From: Haliscomenobacter sp040403615
GTDB taxonomy: Bacteria > Bacteroidota > Bacteroidia > Chitinophagales > Saprospiraceae
Assembly: GCF_040403615.1 (NCBI RefSeq)
Contig: NZ_JBBAKG010000010.1
Location: 37,290 to 101,289, forward strand
DNA length: 64,000 bases
Direction of reading: 5' to 3'
Each line of letters opens with the position of its first letter. Position 1 is the first letter of the stretch. The notes beneath the pieces are model-generated. The model searched no databases and was not told the origin of the DNA. It was given only the letters and a program-made list of their open reading frames with translations. Both the position numbers and the translations under genes were made by a program. Shown here in pieces: positions 16,287 to 24,047 of the stretch.

Positions 16287-17939
16287 ATGAAAAATTTTTT
16301 CTTCACCATTTTTTTATTAGTGGCGACTTTCACCCAAAGCATTACCCAAAATATCGATTTTGCCAAAATTGATCAATTGCTGGAATCTAAAATCAAACCC
16401 GGAGCCCCTGGTTTATCTGTAGGCATTGTTAAAAATGGCGCAATCGTATACGAACGTTACCTGGGCCTAGCCAATTTGCAGCACCTAATCCCAGTTACCG
16501 ACCAAACCCGCTTCAACCTGGCTTCGGTAGCCAAACAGTTCACGGCATTGTGCGTCTTAAAACTGGTTTTGGACAACAAACTCTCCCTCGAAGCCGACCT
16601 CCGCCAGTATTTACCGCAAATGTACCCTGCGCTAAAAACCGCCATTCCGCTCAAAACCCTGCTCAATCATTCCAGCGGCGTTCGGGATTTTTACGACTTA
16701 CTCAGCATCAGCGGGAAACCCTGGTGGCGGCAGGAAGGCCTGGATAATGAAGATGCTATAGCCATGTTGATGAAGCAAAAAGACCTCAATTTCACTCCTG
16801 ATACCGAGCATTGGTACAGCAATTCAAACTATACCCTGCTGGCAGAAATCGTTGCCAAAGTGAGTGGGATGCCTTTCCCGAAATTTGCCAAACAGCTTTT
16901 TACAAACTTAGGCATGCCCAATACCCAATTCTGCACAAATTACATGCAAGTTATTCCTTTCCAGGCGCTACCCTACAACGATTGGGGCGACGGCAGCTGG
17001 CAGCAATACCCCATGATAACCAACCTTTATGCGGATGGCTTTTTGTACACCACTTTAAAGGATCAATTGGTTTTTGAACAAGCCATTCAAAAGGCCACAG
17101 ACCAAACCAATTCATTGTTGTCCACGAGCCAAAAGCCAATTCCCAACACCCGAATTCAAAATTATGGCTACGGCTTGGAAATCGGTTCAATCAATGGCTA
17201 TCCTGCCGTGCATCACTCTGGCAGTACAGGTTCGTACAATGCCCAAACCCTGCGTTTCCCCAACGAAAAATTGAGCATCATCGTCCTGAGCAACAATGGC
17301 AATTTGTGGAGTGGAGGGATTGCCCGAGAAGTGGCTACCCAAATTTTGGGGCGTAAAAAAGAGGAGCTTACTTTTGCCACCCGACCAGCACAAGTACAAG
17401 CAGCTTCCACACCCAGTGATTTGGTGGGCCAGTACCGCAGCCCAGAAAACAACGTCATTCGAATCCAGCTCAAGGAAGGTAACTTGTATTGGCAGATGGA
17501 CAACAACAACCCGCGCAAACTGATTCAGGAAAAAGGCAATTTATACCATTGGGACATTGATGAAGATTGGAAAGTGGCTTTCAACCACACTCCAGATTCG
17601 ACCAGTACCATGGTGCTGTATACCAAGACTGAGCAACCGCTGGTGCTCAAAAAGCTCCCACCTTTCTCTCCTTCCGATGCCTATTTGCAAGCTTGTGTGG
17701 GCAGGTATTTCAGTACTGAGCTGGACTTGGCTTTTACCATCAAATTGTCGGCAGAAAAGGGCTTGATTTTTAAACGAGAGGGAGGCAAGAATGAAAACAA
17801 GATCGAAGTGGTGCAAAAAGGGGAACTTCTGGCTTCGGATTACAAAATGAGACTGGAAACCAGCGCCAATGGGCAGGTGATTGCGGTGTTGATGACGTAT
17901 AATCGGGTCAAAAACCTGCGTTTTGAAAAAGTGGAATGA
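16287..17939 (+). CDS. Serine beta-lactamase-fold hydrolase, secreted
   Basis: A 550-residue protein with a signal peptide (MKNFFFTIFLLVATFTQS) and a class C/penicillin-binding fold: S80-V-A-K (catalytic Ser and Lys), Y-S-N in HWYSNSNYTLL, and HHSGSTG in place of the KTG box. The C-terminal 170 residues form a lipocalin-like or DUF3471-type beta domain (LVGQYRSPENNVIRIQLKEG) typical of EstB-like esterases and peptidases in Bacteroidota. Substrate unknown; resistance to beta-lactams should not be assumed. The ATG at 16287 is chosen because it starts the signal peptide. Confidence 0.88.
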   Translation: MKNFFFTIFLLVATFTQSITQNIDFAKIDQLLESKIKPGAPGLSVGIVKNGAIVYERYLGLANLQHLIPVTDQTRFNLASVAKQFTALCVLKLVLDNKLSLEADLRQYLPQMYPALKTAIPLKTLLNHSSGVRDFYDLLSISGKPWWRQEGLDNEDAIAMLMKQKDLNFTPDTEHWYSNSNYTLLAEIVAKVSGMPFPKFAKQLFTNLGMPNTQFCTNYMQVIPFQALPYNDWGDGSWQQYPMITNLYADGFLYTTLKDQLVFEQAIQKATDQTNSLLSTSQKPIPNTRIQNYGYGLEIGSINGYPAVHHSGSTGSYNAQTLRFPNEKLSIIVLSNNGNLWSGGIAREVATQILGRKKEELTFATRPAQVQAASTPSDLVGQYRSPENNVIRIQLKEGNLYWQMDNNNPRKLIQEKGNLYHWDIDEDWKVAFNHTPDSTSTMVLYTKTEQPLVLKKLPPFSPSDAYLQACVGRYFSTELDLAFTIKLSAEKGLIFKREGGKNENKIEVVQKGELLASDYKMRLETSANGQVIAVLMTYNRVKNLRFEKVE

Positions 17940-17968
17940 CTTGATTAGGTAGTTGCGTTTTTTGAAGT

Positions 17969-18005
17969 ACCTGAGACACTTAAGTACACATTAGGTGTCT
18001 CAGGT
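17969..18005. terminator. Bidirectional hairpin between convergent genes
   Basis: ACCTGAGACAC (17969-17979) and GTGTCTCAGGT (17995-18005) form a perfect 11-bp stem between the stops of the serine hydrolase (17939) and the RNA ligase (18009, minus strand). A T-run (TTTTTTGAAG) precedes it on the plus strand, giving an A/U-rich exit on the minus strand. Confidence 0.55.
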
Positions 18006-18008
18006 GCC

Positions 18009-19010
18009 TCAATCCTCGTCCTCCAAAAACGCGTTCGATATCGCTTTAAAAGATACTTTTCGGTCGGTTGTACGCAACACTATGCCTTCCCGTTTAGCCT
18101 GGGCGTTCAGCAAAGACGGGCCTTCCGCCATTTTCAACAAGTCCTCCACTTTTGGGGGCAAGCTAAAATCAGCATTGACCAATGGTATAAGCTGCAAGCC
18201 GTTTTCCTCACAAAAAGCCTGGGTTTCCGCAAAGGAGAAAAAGCGATGCTGATCAATGTCAAACACGTGGAACACAAAGAGGTGCTGCCCCCGTAACTTG
18301 TAGATGTTCTTTTGGATGCCCTCCCCAATCATTTCGCCCTGAATGGCCAGGTTGCGCCGCTGTAGTTTTTGTTCCAATTGGGTTTCCTCCGCTACCTTCC
18401 AGTACGAATTGGGATCTTCGGGCGAAAGCTCCCAATTCCGCGAACAAACCCCAAACTTTCCGTAGCGCTGGTAGGCGGTAAAGGAAGTTCCATCCAATTT
18501 TTCGGTAACAACAAAGGACAATTCTTGCCAATCTGCAAACTCCTCCACCAGGTTTTGCACCCGCTCTTCATCCGTTTTGGGAATAAAACCTGGAAAAGGC
18601 CCGATCACCTTGCCACTTAAATCGGCGGGAATAGGGGGTTCGTACTTGTGTACGCGCAAACGCTCGGTGAGGTCGGTACCAATCGGCTCTTCAGGATCCA
18701 CTTCGGGAAAAACACTCAAAGGCAAAAACAAACCTTGCGAAAGTTGGCCCCGTAAACGAATGGTGCGCAGGCGAAAACCTTCGGTATCCCCCATCTTGCG
18801 CAGAGAAGACCTGCGCAGAAACTCAAAGCGTGCATCGTCCACAGGCAAAAAAGAGTCTATTTCAAAATAAACCCCTTTCTGTCCAGAGCTGAATTCACTG
18901 ATTTTAACCACGCAGTTCCAGCCGTCTACCACCGCAATTTGGATGGCATCGGCGCCCGGAATGGGGCGCAGTTCGGCACATTGGCGGATGCTGGCAAGTT
19001 TTCGATTCAT
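18009..19010 (-). CDS. RNA ligase, DRB0094/Rnl5-like
   Basis: A 333-residue ATP-dependent nucleic-acid ligase of the nucleotidyltransferase superfamily. Motif I is TEKLDGTSF with the presumed adenylylated Lys171; later motifs are IQGEMIGEGIQKN (motif III/IIIa region), REGIVLRTT (motif IV) and VSFKAISNAF (motif V). The first 120 residues form a separate domain preceding the catalytic core, the arrangement described for Deinococcus RNA ligase DRB0094, in which an OB-like module sits N-terminal. That family seals nicked RNA ends, consistent with RNA repair. No Pnkp-, RtcB- or RNA-end-healing partner is adjacent. Start ATG 19010 (MNRKLASIRQ). Confidence 0.85.
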   Translation of the reverse strand: MNRKLASIRQCAELRPIPGADAIQIAVVDGWNCVVKISEFSSGQKGVYFEIDSFLPVDDARFEFLRRSSLRKMGDTEGFRLRTIRLRGQLSQGLFLPLSVFPEVDPEEPIGTDLTERLRVHKYEPPIPADLSGKVIGPFPGFIPKTDEERVQNLVEEFADWQELSFVVTEKLDGTSFTAYQRYGKFGVCSRNWELSPEDPNSYWKVAEETQLEQKLQRRNLAIQGEMIGEGIQKNIYKLRGQHLFVFHVFDIDQHRFFSFAETQAFCEENGLQLIPLVNADFSLPPKVEDLLKMAEGPSLLNAQAKREGIVLRTTDRKVSFKAISNAFLEDED

Positions 19011-19139
19011 GAATACTGAGCATTTATTTGGTTCTCCAAACCTAGTAAATTCAAGACAAGTTCCGCGTTTAAAAAAAACTTCACTTTTTTTCGTAACCTT
19101 TTCCCCAAACCCAGGTAACCTTATTTGAAAGCCAACTGA

Positions 19140-19700
19140 ATGCAGCGCACACCAAACCTGAGCGATGAAGAATTAATGGATCTGCTCGCAGCCAACCAGC
19201 TCGATGCAGCAGCCATTTTGTTTCAGCGGTATCGGGTTGGGTTGTTCAACTTCTTTTTGCGGCAAGGCATTGCCCGCGAAGCCAGTGAAGACCTGGTGCA
19301 AAGCATCTTTGAGCGGGTGATCAAGTACCGACAGAGTTTCCGTCGGGGGATGGCTTTCAAGGCCTGGTTGTACCAGATAGCACGCAATGTACAAGCTGAT
19401 TTTCACCGGCAGGTTGGCCTCAAATATGCGGAAGACATCAGCAAGTACGCAGACCATCCTGACCCTGTCGATACCAGCACCATCGTTTTGGAGCAAGAGG
19501 AAAATCTGATCCAAATGGAAAAAGCCATGCAACAACTCCCCAAAGAGCACTTGGAGATCCTGTTGCTGACCCGCTACCAACGCATGAAATACGCGGAAGT
19601 AGCCGAATTATTGGGCTGTTCGGAAGGAGCGGTCAAACAGAAGGTATTTCGCGCATTGCAACAATTGCGCAGCCTTTACTTTAAAATGCAAAAGTTATGA
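19140..19700 (+). CDS. ECF-type RNA polymerase sigma factor
   Basis: A 186-residue sigma-70 family member with region 2 (about 20-90; 'EDLVQSIFERVIKYRQSF' and 'AFKAWLYQIARNVQADFHR') and region 4 (about 125-182; 'LPKEHLEILLLTRYQRMKYAEVAELLGCSEGAVKQKV'-type helix-turn-helix, conserved LGCSEGAVKQKVFRAL). It directs polymerase to a small regulon, probably envelope-related. It overlaps the next gene by 4 nt; that gene is the expected membrane-bound anti-sigma factor. Confidence 0.92.
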   Translation: MQRTPNLSDEELMDLLAANQLDAAAILFQRYRVGLFNFFLRQGIAREASEDLVQSIFERVIKYRQSFRRGMAFKAWLYQIARNVQADFHRQVGLKYAEDISKYADHPDPVDTSTIVLEQEENLIQMEKAMQQLPKEHLEILLLTRYQRMKYAEVAELLGCSEGAVKQKVFRALQQLRSLYFKMQKL

Positions 19701-20488
19701 TGCACGATAAAACCGAAATGCTGCTGCTGGAATACCTCGATGGTACTTTAGCTTCGGCAGAACGACAACAACTGGAAGTCCGCTTGGCCCAGGATGCCGA
19801 TTTGCGGAAAAACCTGGAAGAACTGCGAACCGTTTTGCTGCACCTGGAACAATTTCCGGAACAAGAACCCTCGAAGGAATTAGACGCACGATTCGATACA
19901 TTTTTGCAGGCCGAAAAACGCCAGCTGCAATCACCCAACTGGCTTGGAAGGATTCGCTCCTTCCAAGCACTTTCCCGAGTGGAATGGCAAGTGGCGGCCA
20001 CCTTTGCCCTCTTGATCATTGGTTTGGGTTTTGGCTGGTTTTGGCGTGTCAATCAACAACAGCAAGCAGAAATTGCCGCCTTGCGCCAGGAGATGCGCAG
20101 CACCCAAAAAATGCTGGTCTTGGCCATGCTCGAAGAACCCAGCGCCAGCGACCGTATTCAGGCGGTGAATGTGTTGGAGCAGGAAAAAGCGGACCCCAAG
20201 GTCATCAAAGCGCTGATCAATACCCTCAATTTTGACGACATGGTCAACGTGCGCATGAAAGCAGCACAGGCCCTGAGCACTTTTTCCGATGATCCGATGG
20301 CGCGTAAAGCACTGATCAGCAGCTTAGCGACTCAGGAAAGCCCCGAAGTACAAATCACCATCATTGAAATTCTGGTCGCACTGGGCGATAAACGAGCGGT
20401 TCCGTCCCTGCGTTCAATGTCCGAAGACGAAGAACTGATGGATTTTGTACGGCAGCAGGCTGCAGTCGGATTGGATGTGCTCCTGTAA
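19697..20488 (+). CDS. Membrane anti-sigma factor with HEAT-like repeats
   Basis: A 263-residue protein. The N-terminal 75 residues look like an anti-sigma domain (LLEYLDGTLASAERQQLEVRL) without the zinc-binding cysteines of classical ZAS proteins. One membrane helix follows (about 100-116, FALLIIGLGFGWFW), then a coiled coil (QQQQAEIAALRQEMR), and a C-terminal region with HEAT-like helical repeats (VIKALINTLNFDDMVNVRMK; ALISSLATQESPEVQITI; AVPSLRSMSEDEELMDFV). It is coupled by a 4-nt overlap to the sigma gene. The HEAT part would lie in the periplasm and may bind the signal. Confidence 0.82.
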   Translation: MMHDKTEMLLLEYLDGTLASAERQQLEVRLAQDADLRKNLEELRTVLLHLEQFPEQEPSKELDARFDTFLQAEKRQLQSPNWLGRIRSFQALSRVEWQVAATFALLIIGLGFGWFWRVNQQQQAEIAALRQEMRSTQKMLVLAMLEEPSASDRIQAVNVLEQEKADPKVIKALINTLNFDDMVNVRMKAAQALSTFSDDPMARKALISSLATQESPEVQITIIEILVALGDKRAVPSLRSMSEDEELMDFVRQQAAVGLDVLL

Positions 20489-20497
20489 GTTTAGCAC

Positions 20498-20540
20498 CCG
20501 CCTGCGGCGGATGACTCTTGAAAAAATTCGCTCGCAGATC
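20498..20540. repeat. Left arm of inverted repeat around the low-G+C insert
   Basis: This 43-nt stretch (CCGCCTGCGGCGGATG..., ending CTCGCAGATC) is an imperfect reverse complement of 21779-21821. The outer blocks match best: GATCTGCG(A/G)G(C/T)GAA and CCGCCGCA. It begins 10 nt after the anti-sigma stop and includes a local CCGC/GCGG palindrome. Confidence 0.6.
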
Positions 20541-20597
20541 ATGCTTTTTTGAAAAAATCTGCGCGTGGTGTATAACTCTTAAAGAAAAACCATAAAA

Positions 20598-21683
20598 ATG
20601 AAAAAAATTATCATCACATCAATTCTTGCTATTAACTGTCTGACAGTTTTTACACAGAAATCTTTCTTTTACAACCTTAGTACTACACTTTCCAAAAATG
20701 AAAGTGTAACTAAATTGTATATTTCTTATGAAATTGCAGGTATTAAGTTTAAAGATAGTTTGGACATAGGCAAAAAACATCTAACATTGAAAAAGACTTT
20801 GACACAACCAGTTGCTGCAACTATTAGTACAAATAGCAGTAAAGTTGAGCAAGCTTCCGTAATGTTAGCAAATAATAACTTAAATATCATTTTGACAGAC
20901 AATTCAATCTTGATTAATAAATCCAAATTGCAAGACGACTTTTTATATTTGACAGCAAATGACAGAATACGTCCAAATTATTTTCCTCTCTATGGCGAAT
21001 TATCAGCAAAGAATGATACAATTGGTTTGAATAAATTAGGGGTCGTTTTTGATAGTTTAAAAAATAACGATATTATAAAATCCTATGACTATTTCAAAGC
21101 AAACAAAACCTCGTTTTTAAGTTTATTTTCATTTAATAGATATACTACTTTTTTTGCGGACTATTCAAAAGTAGAAAAAGACTTTGCTATTTTGCCAATG
21201 TGGGCTAAAAACAGTTCAGACGGAAAAAATATTTTAGCTAAAATTGAAGGTGCAAAATCGGCACAAGTAAATACGCTAGCAAAAAAATTTGTGCAGCAAT
21301 CCTCAACAGGACAAAAAATAAGTTTAGACACTTTTAAAGGAAAATATATTCTAATTGACTTTTGGGCAAGTTGGTGTGCCCCTTGTAGAAAAGAACATCC
21401 AAATTTAATAAATACTTATGAACAGTTTAAGAATAAAAATTTTGAAATTATCTCAGTTTCATTAGACTCTGAAAATGATAATTGGCAAAGAGCAATATCA
21501 AAAGACAAATTAACTTGGACACAAGTTTCAGATTTAAAGGGACAGCAGAACGATATAGCCATACAGTATGGGGTGCAGTCTGTTCCTACCAATTTTTTAA
21601 TTAACCCCAAAGGAATAATTATTGCTAAAAATCTGACAAGCGAGGAACTTTATAAAAAGCTAGAAACCTTGTTGGACGAATAG
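20598..21683 (+). CDS. Secreted thioredoxin-like (TlpA/ResA-type) protein, low G+C
   Basis: A 361-residue protein with a short signal sequence (MKKIIITSILAINCLTVF), an N-terminal DUF4369-like region (about 20-225) and a C-terminal thioredoxin fold of the AhpC/TlpA type (about 226-361) with redox motif WASWCAPCRKEH and cis-proline segment QSVPTNFLINP. It should act as a periplasmic thiol-disulfide exchange protein. Its base composition is very different: one 60-nt line (21061) has 14 G/C, against 33 in a line of the anti-sigma gene (19741). It splits an otherwise typical ECF/DUF4097 cluster and is bordered by inverted repeats, which suggests acquisition by transfer. Confidence 0.88.
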   Translation: MKKIIITSILAINCLTVFTQKSFFYNLSTTLSKNESVTKLYISYEIAGIKFKDSLDIGKKHLTLKKTLTQPVAATISTNSSKVEQASVMLANNNLNIILTDNSILINKSKLQDDFLYLTANDRIRPNYFPLYGELSAKNDTIGLNKLGVVFDSLKNNDIIKSYDYFKANKTSFLSLFSFNRYTTFFADYSKVEKDFAILPMWAKNSSDGKNILAKIEGAKSAQVNTLAKKFVQQSSTGQKISLDTFKGKYILIDFWASWCAPCRKEHPNLINTYEQFKNKNFEIISVSLDSENDNWQRAISKDKLTWTQVSDLKGQQNDIAIQYGVQSVPTNFLINPKGIIIAKNLTSEELYKKLETLLDE

Positions 21684-21778
21684 AAGAACAACATACAACA
21701 TTGCATGGCAAAAGCGGAGGTAAAGTACTAAATTTAGCATTTGTGTTTTCTAATCCTCGCCTTCGCCAATGCTTTTCC

Positions 21779-21821
21779 GATCTGCGGGTGAAAAATTGAA
21801 GATCAGTCCGCCGCAAGCAGG
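21779..21821. repeat. Right arm of inverted repeat around the low-G+C insert
   Basis: GATCTGCGGGTGAAAAATTG... to CCGCCGCAAGCAGG is the imperfect complement of 20498-20540. Just inside it, GCATGGCAAAAGCGGAGG (from about 21703) and CCTCGCCTTCGCCAATGC (from about 21755) form a second imperfect inverted repeat, so the downstream boundary of the insert is itself hairpin-forming. Confidence 0.55.
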
Positions 21822-21868
21822 CTGCTAAGCATCAACCGACATTTTTTACTTTTCAAAATACCAACGTC

Positions 21869-22645
21869 ATGAAGTATTTATTCGCCCTGGGCGCAGCGCT
21901 GCTGTTGCTCACACCGGCTACTTTTGCCCAAAAAACATTCAAAAAAGCCTTCACTGGCTCTGCGCCTAAAGTGAGTATTGTCATTGAAAGAGCGGAGATT
22001 GAAATCAGTGGTTATAATGGCAATGAAATTCAAATTGAAGTCGAAGGTACCTTTCCTGCCCCTCCTGAACGCGCCAAGGGACTCAAACCATTGAACGTTG
22101 CCGAAGACAATACGGGCATCGGGCTGGAAATCAAAGAAGCAGGCGGCGTGATGACCGTTAAAAAAGCCAGCTATCAGGAAGGCAAGTACAAAATCAGAGT
22201 ACCCAACAACGCGGATGTCAAAGTAGAGGTGATGGATTGGCACAAAAGCGACTTGGACATCAAGGACATCAGTGGCGAAGTGGAAATCATTGGCAAAAGT
22301 TCAGACATTAAACTGACCAATGTAACTGGCCCAATCGTCTCCAACACTGTAACTGGCAACACCGAGGTCATTTTTACCAAAGTCAACCAAAGTAAACCTT
22401 GCCACATCAGTACCATCAATGGTTTTGTGGACGTAACCGTTCCTGCGGATACCAAAGCGAAATTGGATATGTCTACCTTCCACGGCGAGATTTATTCGGA
22501 CTTGGACATCAAATTTGCTTCGGATGAAAAAAGCAAAGGCCTTAGCCCGCTGCGACGCAACATTTCAGGTGCTAGCCTCAACGGTGGTGGGGTAGAATTG
22601 ACCATCAAATCCATCAATGGGGATTTGTACCTGCGGAAGAAATAG
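21869..22645 (+). CDS. DUF4097-type secreted beta-helix-like protein
   Basis: A 258-residue exported protein with signal peptide MKYLFALGAALLLLTPATFAQ and repeating short beta-strand units of the DUF4097/DUF4098 adhesin-like type (KVEVMDWHKSDLDIKDIS, EVEIIGKSSDIKLTNVTG, PIVSNTVTGNTEVIFTKV, FVDVTVPADTKAKLDMSTF, GEIYSDLDIKF, VELTIKSINGDLYLRKK). Such proteins are frequent partners of ECF sigma/anti-sigma pairs in Bacteroidota; their function is not established. It lies 186 nt after the low-G+C thioredoxin gene and is followed by a related lipoprotein gene. Confidence 0.82.
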   Translation: MKYLFALGAALLLLTPATFAQKTFKKAFTGSAPKVSIVIERAEIEISGYNGNEIQIEVEGTFPAPPERAKGLKPLNVAEDNTGIGLEIKEAGGVMTVKKASYQEGKYKIRVPNNADVKVEVMDWHKSDLDIKDISGEVEIIGKSSDIKLTNVTGPIVSNTVTGNTEVIFTKVNQSKPCHISTINGFVDVTVPADTKAKLDMSTFHGEIYSDLDIKFASDEKSKGLSPLRRNISGASLNGGGVELTIKSINGDLYLRKK

Positions 22646-22735
22646 TGAAATAGCGAAAAGCGAAAAGTCATTCCTGATTTCCGGTCAATATTACCGATAC
22701 TTTTCGCTATTCGCTATTCACTTTTCGCTTTTCAC
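22645..22735. repeat. Inverted repeat of GCGAAAAG/CTTTTCGC units
   Basis: GTGAAATAGCGAAAAGCGAA (from 22645) faces ACTTTTCGCTATTCGCTATT and CTTTTCGCTTTTCAC (22700-22735). The units repeat on both arms, so several alternative hairpins are possible. It occupies almost the whole spacer between the two DUF4097-type genes and ends 20 nt before the second start. Confidence 0.7.
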
Positions 22736-22754
22736 TTTCAAATCCTTTCCTATC

Positions 22755-23501
22755 ATGAAAAACCTGATCTTTTTGTGCCTGATCTTTTTGTCGGGCTGTA
22801 TGGGGCATGCCCAAAATTCACCCAGCTCTCCCGCTCAAACACAAAGCAAAAGTGGAGACGCAACGGACTTTACTTACTCCATGCCCAGCGGTAAAAAAGC
22901 GGTCTTAAAACTGCCTTTTGCCCGCACCATCACGGTCAAAATCTGGGACAAGGCCGAACTGAAACTCACGACCATCCTCAAAACCACCCGCGAGGAATAC
23001 AAAAAAATCCATACCCTGGAAGCGGTGGATGGCCAGGAGGAGCTCAACATCAAAACGGATTTCCAGAAGGATTTTTTCAGTGATAAAGACTGGAACAAGG
23101 ATCGCTCTTTTTGGTGCAGAGATTGTGATTCCTTATTGAATGCAGGTGTTAGCAACATAGCCTGTTACTGCTTGCGCATCGATTACGAAATCACCCTCCC
23201 GGCAGGCACTTCTCTGGCCCTGGAAAGCATCTCGGGCGACATTGAAATACGCGGCCACAACGGCCCACTGCGCGCCAAAACCATCAGCGGATTTGTAGAT
23301 ATAGATCGGACCGTTAATACAGCAGCAACCCTGGAGTTTAAAAGTGTAACCGGAGAAATTTACACCGATTTTGACATCGACTTGAGTGGAAATAGCTCGG
23401 CTTACAGCAAAAAAGTGGCGGCCAGTATCAACGGCGGCGGCAGTAGCGTTCGAGCAGAATCCGTAAGTGGGGATATTTATTTTCGGAAGCGGGGAAAGTA
23501 G
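22755..23501 (+). CDS. DUF4097-type lipoprotein
   Basis: A 248-residue protein starting MKNLIFLCLIFLSGCMGHAQ, with lipobox LSGC, so probably lipid-anchored at Cys15. The mature region has beta-strand repeats like its neighbour (SLALESISGDIEIRGHNG, LRAKTISGFVDIDRTVN, LEFKSVTGEIYTDFDIDL, SVRAESVSGDIYFRKRGK), plus a cysteine cluster (WCRDCDSL ... ACYC) that may be disulfide-bonded. It forms the end of the ECF sigma cluster. The ATG at 22755 is chosen because it begins the lipoprotein signal; the frame is open upstream through the repeat region. Confidence 0.82.
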   Translation: MKNLIFLCLIFLSGCMGHAQNSPSSPAQTQSKSGDATDFTYSMPSGKKAVLKLPFARTITVKIWDKAELKLTTILKTTREEYKKIHTLEAVDGQEELNIKTDFQKDFFSDKDWNKDRSFWCRDCDSLLNAGVSNIACYCLRIDYEITLPAGTSLALESISGDIEIRGHNGPLRAKTISGFVDIDRTVNTAATLEFKSVTGEIYTDFDIDLSGNSSAYSKKVAASINGGGSSVRAESVSGDIYFRKRGK

Positions 23502-23592
23502 CTTGATCGAAGAACCAATTTTGCTCGATTTAAAATCTTGTTCACCCTGTTATTTCAAAAATGACTGTTGAAATAACGAGGTAAGTGATGCT

Positions 23593-23982
23593 CTATTTCG
23601 GCTCAATCAAATCCCACAAGTTCCCGTACAAATCTTCAAAAACAGCCACGGTACCGTAAGTTTCCTCCGCAGGCTCTCGCACAAAGCGAATGCCTTGCGC
23701 CTGATAATGCCTGTAATCCCGCCAAAAATCGTCGGTGTGCAGGAATAAAAAGACCCGTCCTCCGGTTTGGTTGCCAATCCGGCTGCTTTGTTCGGCGTTG
23801 GCGGCCTGGGCCAAAAGGAGGCAACATTCGCCCTGGCCACGGGGTGCGACCATCACCCAGCGTTTGGTTTCACTCAATGGGGTATCTTCCAAAAGCTGAA
23901 AGCCCAGTTTTTGGGTGTAGAACTCGATGGCGCGGTCGTAATCATCCACTATGATGGCAATGTGGGCAAGGCGTTGGTTCAT
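23593..23982 (-). CDS. VOC-superfamily (glyoxalase/bleomycin-resistance fold) protein
   Basis: A 129-residue single VOC module: MNQRLAHIAIIVDDYDRAIEFYTQKLGF at the N-terminus (first metal-ligand His and the beta-alpha-beta unit) and AVFEDLYGNLWDLIEP at the C-terminus (metal-ligand Glu and the N-G/D-L-hydrophobic motif). Such proteins are usually metal-dependent dioxygenases, isomerases or binding proteins; substrate cannot be assigned. Start ATG 23982 was preferred over a longer frame because MNQRLAHIAI is the typical start. It lies downstream of the AraC-type gene on the same strand, 65 nt apart. Confidence 0.87.
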   Translation of the reverse strand: MNQRLAHIAIIVDDYDRAIEFYTQKLGFQLLEDTPLSETKRWVMVAPRGQGECCLLLAQAANAEQSSRIGNQTGGRVFLFLHTDDFWRDYRHYQAQGIRFVREPAEETYGTVAVFEDLYGNLWDLIEPK

Positions 23983-24047
23983 GTCTATTTTTTGGGTAAA
24001 TATAGTTAAACATAGAAATGGCTCACTCAGATCAGGATTTTGTGGTT

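Noticed and set aside
16287..17939. Beta-lactamase resistance gene
   Set aside because: Although it has the SxxK/YxN fold, the C-terminal extension and HSG box fit broad esterase/peptidase-like Bacteroidota proteins; resistance is not supported.
21700..21776. Integron attC site downstream of the low-G+C thioredoxin gene
   Set aside because: The imperfect hairpin is suggestive, but I could not place convincing R'/R'' core sites (GTTRRRY) and there is no integrase or second cassette in the window.
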